From: Comamonadaceae bacterium PBBC1
GTDB taxonomy: Bacteria > Pseudomonadota > Gammaproteobacteria > Burkholderiales > Burkholderiaceae_C
Reading direction: 5' to 3'
Assembly: GCA_002256145.1 (NCBI GenBank)
Contig: NKIP01000023.1
Span: 1-58,678, forward strand
DNA: 58,678 nucleotides
This document shows positions 1-7,746 of the stretch, in pieces. The notes below the pieces were generated by a model that saw nothing but the letters and a program-made list of their open reading frames with translations, did no database searches and was not told where the DNA came from. Positions within the stretch are counted from its first letter, which is position 1; the number at the start of each line of letters is the position of its first letter. A program made the translations under genes and the position numbers.

Positions 1-184
1 CCGGCTTGTCTCCCGCCCCCTTGAGTTGCCCTTTGCCATCCAGGCGAACCCAGTTCTCCAGCGTCTGCTTGGGGATGCCAAGTATCTTGGCCGTAACAGC
101 GGCCACTTGACCACCTTTGACCAGTCGTACAGCCTCCAGCTTGAATTCCAGCGTGTACCGCGCCCGTCGTTTCGTTTCGCTCAT
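1..184 (-). CDS. IS3-family transposase OrfA, partial (cut by window edge)
   Basis: The minus strand reads from an ATG at 184 to the window edge with no stop. The product begins MSETKRRARYTLEFKLEAV and continues with a helix-turn-helix section containing AVTAKILGIPKQTLENWV. This is the N-terminal half of an IS3-family OrfA protein, which binds the element's ends and is normally joined to OrfB by frameshifting. A good ribosome binding site (AGGAG) lies just upstream. The element's left end should lie near 200-216, only a few bases from the stop of the neighbouring acetyltransferase cassette, but I could not define its inverted repeat. Family assignment is by motif recognition. Confidence 0.75.
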   Translation of the reverse strand, partial: MSETKRRARYTLEFKLEAVRLVKGGQVAAVTAKILGIPKQTLENWVRLDGKGQLKGAGDKP

Positions 185-217
185 CTCTCACTCCTGTTAC
201 TGATTTTTACCCATCAG

Positions 218-670
218 CTATGGAGTACGTTTTTCGGGGGCAAGGTCATTCGCCCGTTCATACCTGACCTCGTCACTACCGTCAGGACCGACGCACTCCC
301 ATCCGTTCTTGTCGTAGAACGCTCTGGCCTTGGTGGTTGTGCCCGTCGAGAGCCAGAGCCTGTCGATGGGTTGCTTGCGGAACCACTCGATCATTGCGGC
401 GTGCAACCGGGTTCCATGGCCTCGGCCTTGTGAATCTGGCCTGACGAACAGCGCCCAGACATTGCCGGTCTTGGCGATGCCTACGGCGAATGCCTCAATC
501 CTTCCAGCTTCTTCGATGACCCACCCGCAGCCTGTGTCTTCAATCGACTCTCTGACCTCTTCATCTGAGATGCGGCCGGGCGTCAGGGTGTTCTCGGTCA
601 CTGAGTAGCGCACCTCCCAAATGCCGGAGATGTCGGCAACGGTGGCTTGGCGCAAATGAGGTCGAGACAT
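218..670 (-). CDS. GNAT-family N-acetyltransferase (integron cassette gene)
   Basis: This 150-residue single-domain GNAT protein should transfer an acetyl group from acetyl-CoA to an unknown amine substrate in the cytoplasm. The acetyl-CoA loop is visible as VRPDSQGRGHGTRLH around residues 75-90, followed by WLSTGTTTKARAFYDKNGW, the usual C-terminal beta4-alpha4 part. The ATG at 670 sits only 3 bp from the core end of an attC site (674-743), the usual arrangement of an integron cassette gene. No attC is visible after its stop; an IS3-type element begins there instead, so the cassette's 3' end is probably lost. GNAT genes are common cassette cargo, but the substrate cannot be predicted. Confidence 0.8.
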   Translation of the reverse strand: MSRPHLRQATVADISGIWEVRYSVTENTLTPGRISDEEVRESIEDTGCGWVIEEAGRIEAFAVGIAKTGNVWALFVRPDSQGRGHGTRLHAAMIEWFRKQPIDRLWLSTGTTTKARAFYDKNGWECVGPDGSDEVRYERANDLAPEKRTP

Positions 671-673
671 TTA

Positions 674-743
674 GCCTAAAGCCCCAGTTAACTGGCAGCG
701 ACGTGCGCAGCACGTTGCCGTCCGACTGAACGCAACGTTAGGC
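674..743 (-). other. attC site of the GNAT cassette at 774-1232
   Basis: Read on the minus strand, the 70-bp element starts with GCCTAAC (R'' box) and ends with TTTAGGC (R' box; the first base differs from the GTTRRRY consensus). Between them are a CAGTCGGAC-type L'' box, a central self-complementary stretch and an AGTTAACTGG-type L' box. The two ends are complementary except for the cleavage-proximal base. This is the textbook layout of an integron attC, and it lies exactly between two cassette-type genes on the same strand. Confidence 0.8.
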
Positions 744-773
744 AACAGCCAGGTACGCCAAAGGTTGAAGGAC

Positions 774-1232
774 TCATGACCGAGTGACTCGTCGGTTGTA
801 AGCGAAGAAAATTTCATCGCGTTCCCAGCTCAGTGACTCGTAAAGAGACTGCGCAGGCTGGTTGGTGCGTGCGGTGGTGAGATCCATACGTGTCTTGCCT
901 TCGGCAACTGCTTTGTTCTCGGCAGCAAGCAGGAGCAAGCGGCCAACACCTGCCTTTCGGGCGACGGGCAAAACAAAAAGGTCATAGAGCAAATAAATCG
1001 GTTTCGCCTCAACAGAGCAAAAGGAAGGATAAAGCTGGCAGAAGCCAAGCATGCCCGATGAAGCGGACTCCGCTAACAGGATGACCGACTCACAATTGTT
1101 CAGACGATCGGCGATGAACTGTTGCGCCAATGGCAAGTCGGGGGGCTGCTCATAGAACTGGCGATACAAATCAAACATCTCCGCAACGGCTTGGATGTCT
1201 GTGGTGCGCGCTTCTCTGATTGCGATGCTCAT
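774..1232 (-). CDS. GNAT-family N-acetyltransferase (integron cassette gene)
   Basis: A second GNAT acetyltransferase, about 152 residues from MSIAIREARTTDIQAVAEMF. The acetyl-CoA loop is LPVARKAGVGRLLLLAAE, and the C-terminal RTNQPAQSLYESLSWERDE fits the family. I chose the ATG at 1232 because the fold begins there. The frame stays open to 1298, and an ATG at 1256 is an alternative start. The gene is followed on its own strand by an attC (674-743), so ORF plus attC make a normal cassette. It is not similar in sequence to the first GNAT. Substrate unknown. Confidence 0.78.
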   Translation of the reverse strand: MSIAIREARTTDIQAVAEMFDLYRQFYEQPPDLPLAQQFIADRLNNCESVILLAESASSGMLGFCQLYPSFCSVEAKPIYLLYDLFVLPVARKAGVGRLLLLAAENKAVAEGKTRMDLTTARTNQPAQSLYESLSWERDEIFFAYNRRVTRS

Positions 1233-1353
1233 GGTTGATTTACTCGGCGTTGCCATGTATTTGAAAAATATTCTCCGCATCCGATTCCACAATCTCACGC
1301 AGCGTGAGTCGAGATGTCTGCAGCGTTGGAAAATCGACCATAAGCTTTTAGTG

Positions 1354-1404
1354 GTTTAACTTGGACCAAACCGGACTGCGACAGATAAACGAAGCCGGTT
1401 AAGA
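1354..1404 (-). other. possible degenerate attC upstream of the second GNAT cassette
   Basis: On the minus strand a TCTTAAC-like end (near 1404) and a GTTAAAC end (1360-1354, matching GTTRRRY) bracket an inner ACCGG/CCGGT stem. The position is right for the core boundary of the GNAT cassette at 774-1232. The R'' box breaks the consensus at its first base and the arms pair poorly, so this is a weak call. Confidence 0.25.
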
Positions 1405-1429
1405 ATGAAATGATGCCCGACGCAGCCAC

Positions 1430-1837
1430 GCTGAAACACGTCCGGTTAACAAGGGGTTGGTCATCTTGCGCTGCAATGTGAACAACGTCACCTACCGTTG
1501 GCGCGACAGAAAAACCAAACGCTCGACCACTCGCACAGTGAATGGCCCTCAGTTTCTGTGCCTGGTGATGCAACATGTGCTGCCCAAAGGCTTTAGAAGG
1601 GCGCGCAACTTTGGTTTCTTGCATCCGAACAGCAAAAGGCTGATCACCTTTTTGAAGTTGCTGGTGTTCAAGCGTCCAGGTGGCAGCGCAACCCCATCAC
1701 CGACATCTCAGACCACGCCTCGTGCGCAATGGAAGTGCGCGTGCTGCGACGGTGCCATGAGGGTGCTACACCGCCGAATCTTGCCATCGACCAATGCGCC
1801 ACCACCGCAACACAGTCAGGCCACCACGAACCAGTGA
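1430..1837 (+). pseudogene. IS91-family transposase C-terminal remnant (lineage 1)
   Basis: A stop-free stretch encodes VTYRWRDRKTKRSTTRTVNG, then FLCLVMQHVLPKGFRRARNF and GFLHPNSKRLITFLKLL, and later a cysteine pair (CACC). This is the conserved C-terminal part of IS91-type HUH (Y2) rolling-circle transposases. The N-terminal replication domain with its HUH motif and catalytic tyrosines is missing: a stop lies at 1406 and nothing transposase-like precedes it. It is therefore a dead fragment, opposite in orientation to the cassettes around it. About 200 bp downstream (1838-2041) show no further gene. Confidence 0.7.
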
Positions 1838-2041
1838 CATGCCAGATCTCAGCTTGATGAACGCGCAACAGTGCCCCAAAAGCACTGTGAATGAGCACGG
1901 CCAAAAACAGCCTCACACTGCACAAAAAGTGCCTCAATGGCACAAGGCGCACCGCCGTCAGATCGCTTGCGCCAAATGAATGCAGGCAAGACAAAAAAGA
2001 TATTTTCTGTAGGGCTTGAACCAGCGCCCAGAACCGGGCTC

Positions 2042-2096
2042 GTCCAACAAACGGATCAGGTCGCGGCTTCGCGCGACCTATCCTTACTCGTTAGGT
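2042..2096 (-). other. attC site of the two-ORF cassette
   Basis: On the minus strand ACCTAAC (2096-2090, matching RYYYAAC) and GTTGGAC (2048-2042, matching GTTRRRY) bracket a perfect 8-bp inner stem, AGGTCGCG/CGCGACCT around 2058-2079. The total length is 55 bp, close to the shortest known attC sites. The stop codon of the small ORF at 2091-2279 lies inside the R'' box, as is often seen in cassettes. The outer arms pair imperfectly. Confidence 0.65.
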
Positions 2097-2279
2097 TTTC
2101 TTTGGCGACTCACTCTGAACGCAATCCGGGAGCAAGCTTATTTGGGGCTTGCAGCCACGTTCCTGATATTGCTGGGGTGAAAGCGTTAGGCGCATTCCAG
2201 TTGTATCTTCCACTTGCACATCAATGATCTCGCCGGAACTCAGGCGCAAGACGCATATACCGCGGTAACTGGTAGTCAT
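2091..2279 (-). CDS. small hypothetical protein (integron cassette gene)
   Basis: A 62-residue cytoplasmic protein of unknown function, beginning MTTSYRGICVLRLSSGEIID and containing the segment VEDTTGMRLTLSPQQYQERG. It has no signal peptide or membrane segment; the N-terminal half looks like a short beta-rich fold. It follows the membrane-protein ORF by 11 bp on the same strand and ends inside an attC, so both ORFs appear to share one cassette. I do not recognise a characterised family. Tight spacing and the ATG start support it being real. Confidence 0.6.
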   Translation of the reverse strand: MTTSYRGICVLRLSSGEIIDVQVEDTTGMRLTLSPQQYQERGCKPQISLLPDCVQSESPKKT

Positions 2280-2290
2280 GTGGGCGTGCC

Positions 2291-2638
2291 TCAGAAGAAA
2301 AAGCCTAAATAGCGCGCGGGGAATTCAGCCTTGAAGCCGAAATTGCAAACCAAAAAAAACGCGGTAACGGCGACACACATAATGATGTAGAGCTTAAAAG
2401 CTTCTGACCAGTTTTCCACCATTACACGAGATGTTCCTAGAAAAAGCACACTTGCAATGAGGGAAAACGTCCACATTTGCCCGATGTCTAAGGCTGGTCC
2501 AGACACGTCCTTTATGAAGGCAAGCAGCAACATGCCCGGTGCATTTACGAACGCTACCGCCAGAAAGAGCACTAGCCCAATGGCACCGAGTGCGCCCGCC
2601 TGTCGATCCTGCATTTCTTTTTCTGTGTAAAGCGGCAT
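2291..2638 (-). CDS. hypothetical integral membrane protein (integron cassette gene)
   Basis: A 115-residue protein with about three hydrophobic helices: residues about 15-45 (GALGAIGLVLFLAVAFVNAP), 55-70 (MWTFSLIASVLFLG) and 85-100 (LYIIMCVAVTAFFLV). It is preceded by AGGAG at a good distance from the ATG at 2638, and the start lies 17 bp from the core end of the attC at 2656-2740. Cassettes are often poorly expressed without their own RBS, so this strong site is notable. Function unknown. A small soluble ORF follows 11 bp downstream in the same cassette. Confidence 0.65.
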   Translation of the reverse strand: MPLYTEKEMQDRQAGALGAIGLVLFLAVAFVNAPGMLLLAFIKDVSGPALDIGQMWTFSLIASVLFLGTSRVMVENWSEAFKLYIIMCVAVTAFFLVCNFGFKAEFPARYLGFFF

Positions 2639-2655
2639 AAACTCTCCTGTTGAAA

Positions 2656-2740
2656 ACCTAACACTTAGCGTTTATCCGCCGCGCCAATGCGCCAAGCCAA
2701 GGCCATCAGTGTCATTCGCGGCGGATGAACCATGTTGAGC
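2656..2740 (-). other. attC site (85 bp) upstream of the membrane-protein cassette
   Basis: On the minus strand GCTCAAC (2740-2734, matching RYYYAAC) and GTTAGGT (2662-2656, matching GTTRRRY) bracket a strong inner stem, ATCCGCCGCG/CGCGGCGGAT. The stem is perfect over 10 bp and encloses a loop of about 30 nt. The next cassette's ATG follows its core by 17 bp. This is the clearest structural attC in the region after the one at 674-743. Confidence 0.75.
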
Positions 2741-2882
2741 TAAACCGCCTCAGTGGCGGTGGTGTGCGGGTTTCGCTATAGGGCATTGATATTTCAAACC
2801 CCCGCTACGGGTTTCATTATGCCCACGCCTTGGGCCTATAGACCTATTTTTGAATTCTTTAGAATCTTTTTTTTTGCTGAAC
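2741..2882 (-). other. ORF-less cassette or leader segment between attC and core site
   Basis: These 142 bp lie between a GTTAGGC core (2883-2889) and the attC at 2656-2740, so they have the boundaries of an integron cassette or the first part of an array. No ORF of useful length is present on the minus strand. The segment is AT-rich at its start (A-run on the minus strand at 2866-2876, then TTCTAAAGAATTC) and could hold a promoter, but I see no convincing -35/-10 pair. Confidence 0.4.
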
Positions 2883-2889
2883 GCCTAAC
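2883..2889 (-). other. lone integron core site (attI-like or R' of a lost attC)
   Basis: GTTAGGC on the minus strand, a perfect GTTRRRY core. No RYYYAAC partner is found within the next 130 bp upstream on that strand. It therefore resembles an attI core, which would sit beside the 5' end of intI, or an attC whose other half was removed when the IS91-like fragment arrived. The TAG inside it is also the stop of the IS91-like remnant. Confidence 0.4.
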
Positions 2890-3313
2890 GCCTTGCCGCT
2901 GATCTTGGCGCTGCCATGGGCGCGTACTTCGCAGGCAGTCTGCTTTTTCCATACCTTGCCCACAAGTGCGCGCATCCACCCCTGACCCGTGATCGGGCCA
3001 TGTTTGCTGGGGCCTGAATGTGCTGGAGCGCTTTGCATGCACACGGCCCCTGCGCTGGCGGTGTGCGGCCTTGTTGTCCGTGCTGCCCTTCGCCCGCCTG
3101 CCCAAGCGCCATGGGATCGGGCAAGCGTTTTGGTCCTGGGCTGGTTTGCATCACGCGCAGTCGCCCATGTCCACAAGCCGGGCACTGCTGGATGTTGACC
3201 CGCGCCACTCGGGCCATAAAGTCTTGGGCGCATTCCTTGGCCTGAGGGTTGGCGGCGGGCATCTTCAGCGCCGCTTTGGCACAGGCCAGCTGCTTGTTGC
3301 TGGGGTTGGCCAA
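2885..3313 (-). pseudogene. IS91-family transposase C-terminal remnant (lineage 2)
   Basis: The minus strand encodes about 142 residues starting MANPSNKQLACAKAALKMPA, followed by CAQDFMARVARVNIQQCPAC and GHGRLRVMQ. The CPAC/GHGR zinc-ribbon-like ending is typical of a second branch of IS91-type transposases, different from the remnant at 1430-1837. The N-terminal HUH and catalytic tyrosine regions are absent, and the last part of the frame looks degenerate. The fragment abuts the truncated 5' end of the integrase pseudogene, so its insertion or recombination probably removed the integrase N-terminus. Confidence 0.55.
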
Positions 3314-3758
3314 CTTACGCAGGCTGAGGTGGCGGCACTGTTGGCGCAGTTACAGGGCACGGAGGCGCTGCTGGCCCGCTTGCTGTATGGCACGGGCATG
3401 CGTTTAATCGAGGGGATAGTTTTGGCTGTTCCCGGCGCAGGGCATGAGCGTAAATCCGCGCAGCGGTGTTATTCGCCGCCATCATTTGAATGAACAGCGT
3501 TTGCGGCGGGCCATCAAACGTGCGGCACCGCTGGCGAGCATCGTCAAGTCTGTGTCTGTGTCTGTGTCTGTGTCTGTGTCTGTGCACACCTTGCGCCACA
3601 GCTTTGCCACGCATTTGCTGCATTCGGGCACCGACATTCGCACGGTGCAAGAGTTGCTGGGTCATTCAGACGTCTCGACAACGATGATTTACACCCATGT
3701 ACTCAAGGTGGCAGCGGGTGGCACGGCCAGCCCTTTGGATTTATTGCTTCAAGTCTGA
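3305..3758 (+). pseudogene. intI: integron integrase pseudogene
   Basis: Two frames together give parts of an IntI-type tyrosine recombinase. Frame one (about 3311-3420) has QLTQAEVAALLAQLQGTEAL and LLYGTGMRLIEG with the first catalytic Arg. Frame two (3444-3758) has [20 protein letters not shown], then [12 protein letters not shown] (box II His/Arg), [20 protein letters not shown] (His and catalytic Tyr) and SPLDL. The DPRSG-RRHH and MIYTHVLKV signatures separate IntI from XerC/D. The N-terminal core-binding domain, the middle (about 90 residues including the catalytic Lys) and the frame are lost. A (TCTGTG)6 repeat sits just before box II. It ends 7 bp from the stop of the convergent hisF. 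Orientation opposite to the cassettes fits a chromosomal integron. Confidence 0.85.
3549..3584 (+). repeat. hexanucleotide microsatellite (TCTGTG)x6 inside the intI remnant
   Basis: Six perfect tandem copies of TCTGTG encode alternating Ser-Val in the frame of the integrase remnant and His-Arg on the other strand. They replace the few residues that normally precede the [12 protein letters not shown] box. Six-base units keep the frame. Confidence 0.95.
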
Positions 3759-3765
3759 ACAGACC

Positions 3766-4566
<801 letters not shown>

Positions 4567-4569
4567 GTT

Positions 4570-4791
4570 TCAGTGACCCTCTTGCGGTTCGATAGAGACG
4601 GTGATGGGCTTGATGTCGGTTTGTGTGGCCGAGATGTACAGATGCTCCAGAACGCCATTGCGCTCAACGACCACAGCGGTTTGGGTTTGCGCAGCCGTTC
4701 GCCGGGCTTGATTGGCCGCCCTGGCCATGGCAGCCACCGATCCTCTCAGGCTGCTGCTGCGTGCTTGTTCAATTGACATCATCTGACTCAT
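4570..4791 (-). CDS. small hypothetical protein within the his operon
   Basis: A 73-residue ORF wedged between the mutarotase gene and hisF, 27 bp after the former and 3 bp before the latter, on the same strand. The N-terminal half is a basic, Ala/Arg/Gln-rich helix (SLRGSVAAMARAANQARRTA) and the C-terminal half is a short beta-like stretch (TAVVVERNGVLEHLYI). No signal peptide or membrane segment is present. I recognise no family. The operon-like spacing argues that it is translated, possibly coupled to hisF. An internal Met pair (residues 4-5) gives alternative starts. Confidence 0.5.
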   Translation of the reverse strand: MSQMMSIEQARSSSLRGSVAAMARAANQARRTAAQTQTAVVVERNGVLEHLYISATQTDIKPITVSIEPQEGH

Positions 4792-4818
4792 TTTTTGCCC
4801 AATCCAAAGTTGCTTTCA

Positions 4819-5673
4819 TCATGCACACAAAGCCAAGCGCTGCCAGCCCGCCCATCGCCCGCCCGCAGGCAAGGTGATGGGCGCATACACCTGCGCGGCT
4901 TCGACGCACAGCATCTGCCGCCAGCCGTCTTTGGGCATGTCGGCCAGGCGCGTGCACAGGTCTTGCGCGGGGTTCCAGACCACGGTGTTGGCCCAGCTGG
5001 GGCTTTGGCTGATGTGCAATGTATCGTTCAGCGTCATGGGCTGTGGCCCGGCTTCGTAGACGCGGTCAAACTCGGCGGCAAAACGGATCGTGTCGGCCGC
5101 GGGCGCGTGGGTGTCGGTGAGTGAATCCCACTCGGGCTGACCGCCCAGGCCCTGCAGCGTGGCTTGCGTCACGTCGGGTACGGCCAAATAGGTGTGCAGT
5201 GCGCCTGAGAACGCCAGCGCTTGGGTGTCTGTGTTGTGCACGTCCAGCGTCAGTTGCACGGCACCCGGGCTCAGGTCGATGTGCAGCGCCAAGGCAAAGG
5301 CTTGGGGCCACCAGGCGCGGGTCTGAAAGTTGTCATTCAGGCGCAGCGTGAGGCGGGCATGCTCAGCACCCAGTTCGGGCGCATCGGCCAACCAGGCCAC
5401 GTTGCGGGCAAAACCGTGTTTGGGCAGGCACTCGGCCATGGGGCCGCGTTGGTTGAACTGCGGAAAGCACACGGGCACACCGCCACGAATGGCGGCTTTG
5501 CCGTCCAAAATGCTTTGGGGGCTGAGGTACAGGCGCTCTTGCCCGCCCGACACCCAAGACAGCACATGCGCACCGTGCAACGCCACCCGCAGGCGGTCGC
5601 CTTGCGGCAGCGTCAATTCGCAAGCGGGCAGGCCCGCGAACACGGTGTCGCGACAAGTGGCCTGAGCGCTCAT
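4819..5673 (-). CDS. D-hexose-6-phosphate mutarotase (YeaD-like aldose 1-epimerase)
   Basis: The protein of about 284 residues belongs to the galactose mutarotase-like beta-sandwich family that interconverts alpha and beta anomers of hexose 6-phosphates. Visible family features are GAHVLSWVSGGQERLYLSP, GGVPVCFPQFNQRGP (phosphate/sugar-binding loop), KHGFARNVAW and FSGALHTYLAVPDV. I used the ATG at 5673 rather than the TTG two codons earlier. It lies between hisA and the small ORF before hisF, an unusual place for a carbohydrate enzyme. Its co-transcription with his genes is inferred from spacing, and a link to histidine synthesis is unknown. Confidence 0.85.
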   Translation of the reverse strand: MSAQATCRDTVFAGLPACELTLPQGDRLRVALHGAHVLSWVSGGQERLYLSPQSILDGKAAIRGGVPVCFPQFNQRGPMAECLPKHGFARNVAWLADAPELGAEHARLTLRLNDNFQTRAWWPQAFALALHIDLSPGAVQLTLDVHNTDTQALAFSGALHTYLAVPDVTQATLQGLGGQPEWDSLTDTHAPAADTIRFAAEFDRVYEAGPQPMTLNDTLHISQSPSWANTVVWNPAQDLCTRLADMPKDGWRQMLCVEAAQVYAPITLPAGGRWAGWQRLALCA

Positions 5674-5694
5674 GGGCAATCGCGAGGAGATGGA

Positions 5695-6435
5695 TCAGCC
5701 GTTGAGTTCGTCGGCGCGTTGCTGCGCCAGCGCGAAGTCGAGGTCGCCCGAATACACGGCGCGGCCGCAGATCACGCCTTCCACGCCTTCATCTTCGACA
5801 GCGCACAGCTGCTCGATGTCAGCCATGTTGGAAAGGCCGCCCGATGCGATCACGGGAATGGTGAGGGCCTGCGCCAGCTTGACGGTGGCGTCGATGTTGA
5901 TGCCGCTGAGCATGCCGTCACGGCCGATGTCGGTGTAGATGATGGACTCGACGCCCCAGTCTTCGAACTTCTTGGCCAGGTCCACCACTTCGTGGCCGGT
6001 GAGTTTGCTCCAGCCGTCGGTGGCGACTTTTCCGTCTTTGGCGTCCAGCCCGACGATGATGTGGCCGCCAAAGGCGGTGCAGGCGTCTTTCAAAAAGCCG
6101 GGGTTCTTGACGGCGGCGGTGCCGATGATGACGTAGCGCAGGCCGCTGTCGATGTATTTTTCAATCGTGTCCAGATCGCGGATGCCACCACCCAGCTGCA
6201 CCGGGATGTCGTCGCCCACGGCCTTGAGGATGGACTTGATGGCGCTGAAGTTTTGCGGCTTGCCCGCGAAGGCGCCGTTCAGATCCACCAGGTGCAGGCG
6301 GCGAGCGCCTTTTTCGAGCCAGGTGCGGGCCATGGCGGCGGGGTCTTCGCCAAAGGTCGTGGCTTGGTCCATATCGCCTTGCTTGAGGCGAACGCAGTGG
6401 CCGTCTTTGAGGTCAATGGCGGGGATCAGAATCAT
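5695..6435 (-). CDS. hisA: ProFAR isomerase HisA
   Basis: HisA (246 residues) catalyses the Amadori rearrangement of ProFAR to PRFAR, the step before HisH/HisF. It has the half-barrel repeat of the HisA/HisF family: [10 protein letters not shown] with catalytic Asp8, LGGGIRD phosphate loop, VGLDAKDG with Asp131, YTDIGRDGM and ASGGLSN. The length is normal. It follows hisH by about 50 bp on the same strand and precedes the mutarotase gene. Confidence 0.97.
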   Translation of the reverse strand: MILIPAIDLKDGHCVRLKQGDMDQATTFGEDPAAMARTWLEKGARRLHLVDLNGAFAGKPQNFSAIKSILKAVGDDIPVQLGGGIRDLDTIEKYIDSGLRYVIIGTAAVKNPGFLKDACTAFGGHIIVGLDAKDGKVATDGWSKLTGHEVVDLAKKFEDWGVESIIYTDIGRDGMLSGINIDATVKLAQALTIPVIASGGLSNMADIEQLCAVEDEGVEGVICGRAVYSGDLDFALAQQRADELNG

Positions 6436-6484
6436 GGCGAATTAAAAAAAGACTGAGGGGCTGAAAAACGGCAGTGAAAACTTC

Positions 6485-7141
6485 TCAAGGCTGCCAGTGG
6501 AGGAAATTGCGGAACAAGGCCAAGCCTTGGGCCGCGCTTTTTTCGGGGTGAAACTGGGTGGCAAATATGTTGTCACGGGCAATGGCGCAAGCAAAGCGGC
6601 CACCGTAATCGGTCTGGGCCGCGCTGTGCGCCGGGTTGGCCACCTGGGCATAGAAGCTGTGCACAAAATAATACCAGCTGCCGTCCTCGACGCCTTGCCA
6701 CAGGGCATGCGCTGGTGGGTCTTGCCAGACCTGGTTCCAGCCCATTTGTGGCACTTTGTAGCGGGTGCCATCGGGCTGGATGCGCCCGGCCAAATCAAAC
6801 TTGACCACGCGCCCGGGGATCAGGCCCAAGCCGGGCGTATCGCCTTCGTCGCTGTGGTCCAGCAGCATTTGCATGCCCACACACACGCCGAACAGGGGTT
6901 TGCTGGCTGCGGCTTCGAGCACGGCGTCCATCAGGCCCGACTCGCGCAGCTCGCGCATGCAGTCGGGCATGGCGCCCTGCCCCGGCAAGACCACGCGGTG
7001 CGCATTGCGCACGACTTGCGGGTCGGATGTGACGGTGACTTCGGCATGGTCCACGCTGGAGGCGGCGTGCATCACCGCTTGCGCCACGCTGCGCAGGTTG
7101 CCCATGCCGTAGTCCACAACGGCGACGCGGTTGACGCTCAT
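6485..7141 (-). CDS. hisH: imidazole glycerol phosphate synthase glutaminase subunit HisH
   Basis: HisH (218 residues) is a class I glutamine amidotransferase that hydrolyses glutamine and channels ammonia to HisF. The triad is visible: nucleophile Cys87 in GVCVGMQ, and His198 and Glu200 in QFHPEKS. I used the ATG at 7141 ([19 protein letters not shown]) because the fold starts there. The frame stays open about 50 codons further upstream, but that part lies over hisB and has no family similarity. The start is 2 bp after the hisB stop. Confidence 0.96.
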   Translation of the reverse strand: MSVNRVAVVDYGMGNLRSVAQAVMHAASSVDHAEVTVTSDPQVVRNAHRVVLPGQGAMPDCMRELRESGLMDAVLEAAASKPLFGVCVGMQMLLDHSDEGDTPGLGLIPGRVVKFDLAGRIQPDGTRYKVPQMGWNQVWQDPPAHALWQGVEDGSWYYFVHSFYAQVANPAHSAAQTDYGGRFACAIARDNIFATQFHPEKSAAQGLALFRNFLHWQP

Positions 7142-7143
7142 GT

Positions 7144-7746
7144 TCAGAGACTGCCTTTGGTGGAAGGGATCACGCCCGCCGAGCGTGGATCGAGTTCGAT
7201 GGCGGCACGCACGGCGCGGGCGAAGGCCTTGAAAATCGTCTCGCACTGGTGGTGTGCGTTCACGCCCTTGAGGTTGTCGATGTGCAGCGTGCACAGCGCG
7301 TGGTTCACAAAGCCCTGGAAGAACTCATAAACCAGTTGCGTGTCGAGCGAGCCCAGCGAACCGGAGGTGAACTTCACGTCCATGTGCAAACCGGGGCGGC
7401 CCGAAAAATCCACCACCACGCGGCTCAAAGCTTCGTCGAGCGGCACATAGGCGTGGCCATAACGGCGTATGCCTTTTTTGTCGCCAATGGCTTGCGCAAA
7501 GGCTTGGCCCAGGGTGATGCCGATGTCTTCCACGGTGTGGTGGCCGTCGATGTGCAGGTCGCCTTCGCACGCGATGTCCAGATCGATCAAACCATGGCGG
7601 GCGATCTGGTCGAGCATGTGGTCCAGAAAACCGATGCCACTGGCCAGCTTGGCCTGCCCTGTGCCGTCGAGGTTGATGGCGACACGGATATTCGTCTCGG
7701 CGGTCTTGCGCGTGACATCGGCGATGCGATCAGCACTGCGGTTCAT
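7144..7746 (-). CDS. hisB: imidazoleglycerol-phosphate dehydratase HisB
   Basis: A monofunctional HisB (200 residues) that dehydrates imidazole glycerol phosphate to imidazole acetol phosphate. Both Mn-binding His repeats are present: GHHTVEDIG and the C-terminal [16 protein letters not shown]. There is no N-terminal HAD phosphatase domain, so histidinol-phosphate phosphatase must be a separate gene not seen here. The ATG at 7746 ([19 protein letters not shown]) overlaps the hisC stop by 4 bp, implying translational coupling. Confidence 0.97.
   Translation of the reverse strand: MNRSADRIADVTRKTAETNIRVAINLDGTGQAKLASGIGFLDHMLDQIARHGLIDLDIACEGDLHIDGHHTVEDIGITLGQAFAQAIGDKKGIRRYGHAYVPLDEALSRVVVDFSGRPGLHMDVKFTSGSLGSLDTQLVYEFFQGFVNHALCTLHIDNLKGVNAHHQCETIFKAFARAVRAAIELDPRSAGVIPSTKGSL

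Noticed and set aside
1668..1994. 108-codon minus-strand frame between cassettes, considered as a cassette gene
   Set aside because: It is antisense to the IS91 remnant, has no attC at its end and no recognisable protein character.
3315..3665. Minus-strand frame with a His-Arg repeat
   Set aside because: It is the antisense reading of the TCTGTG microsatellite in the intI remnant.
5221..6456. 411-codon plus-strand frame
   Set aside because: Antisense of the mutarotase gene and hisA, both with strong family motifs on the minus strand.
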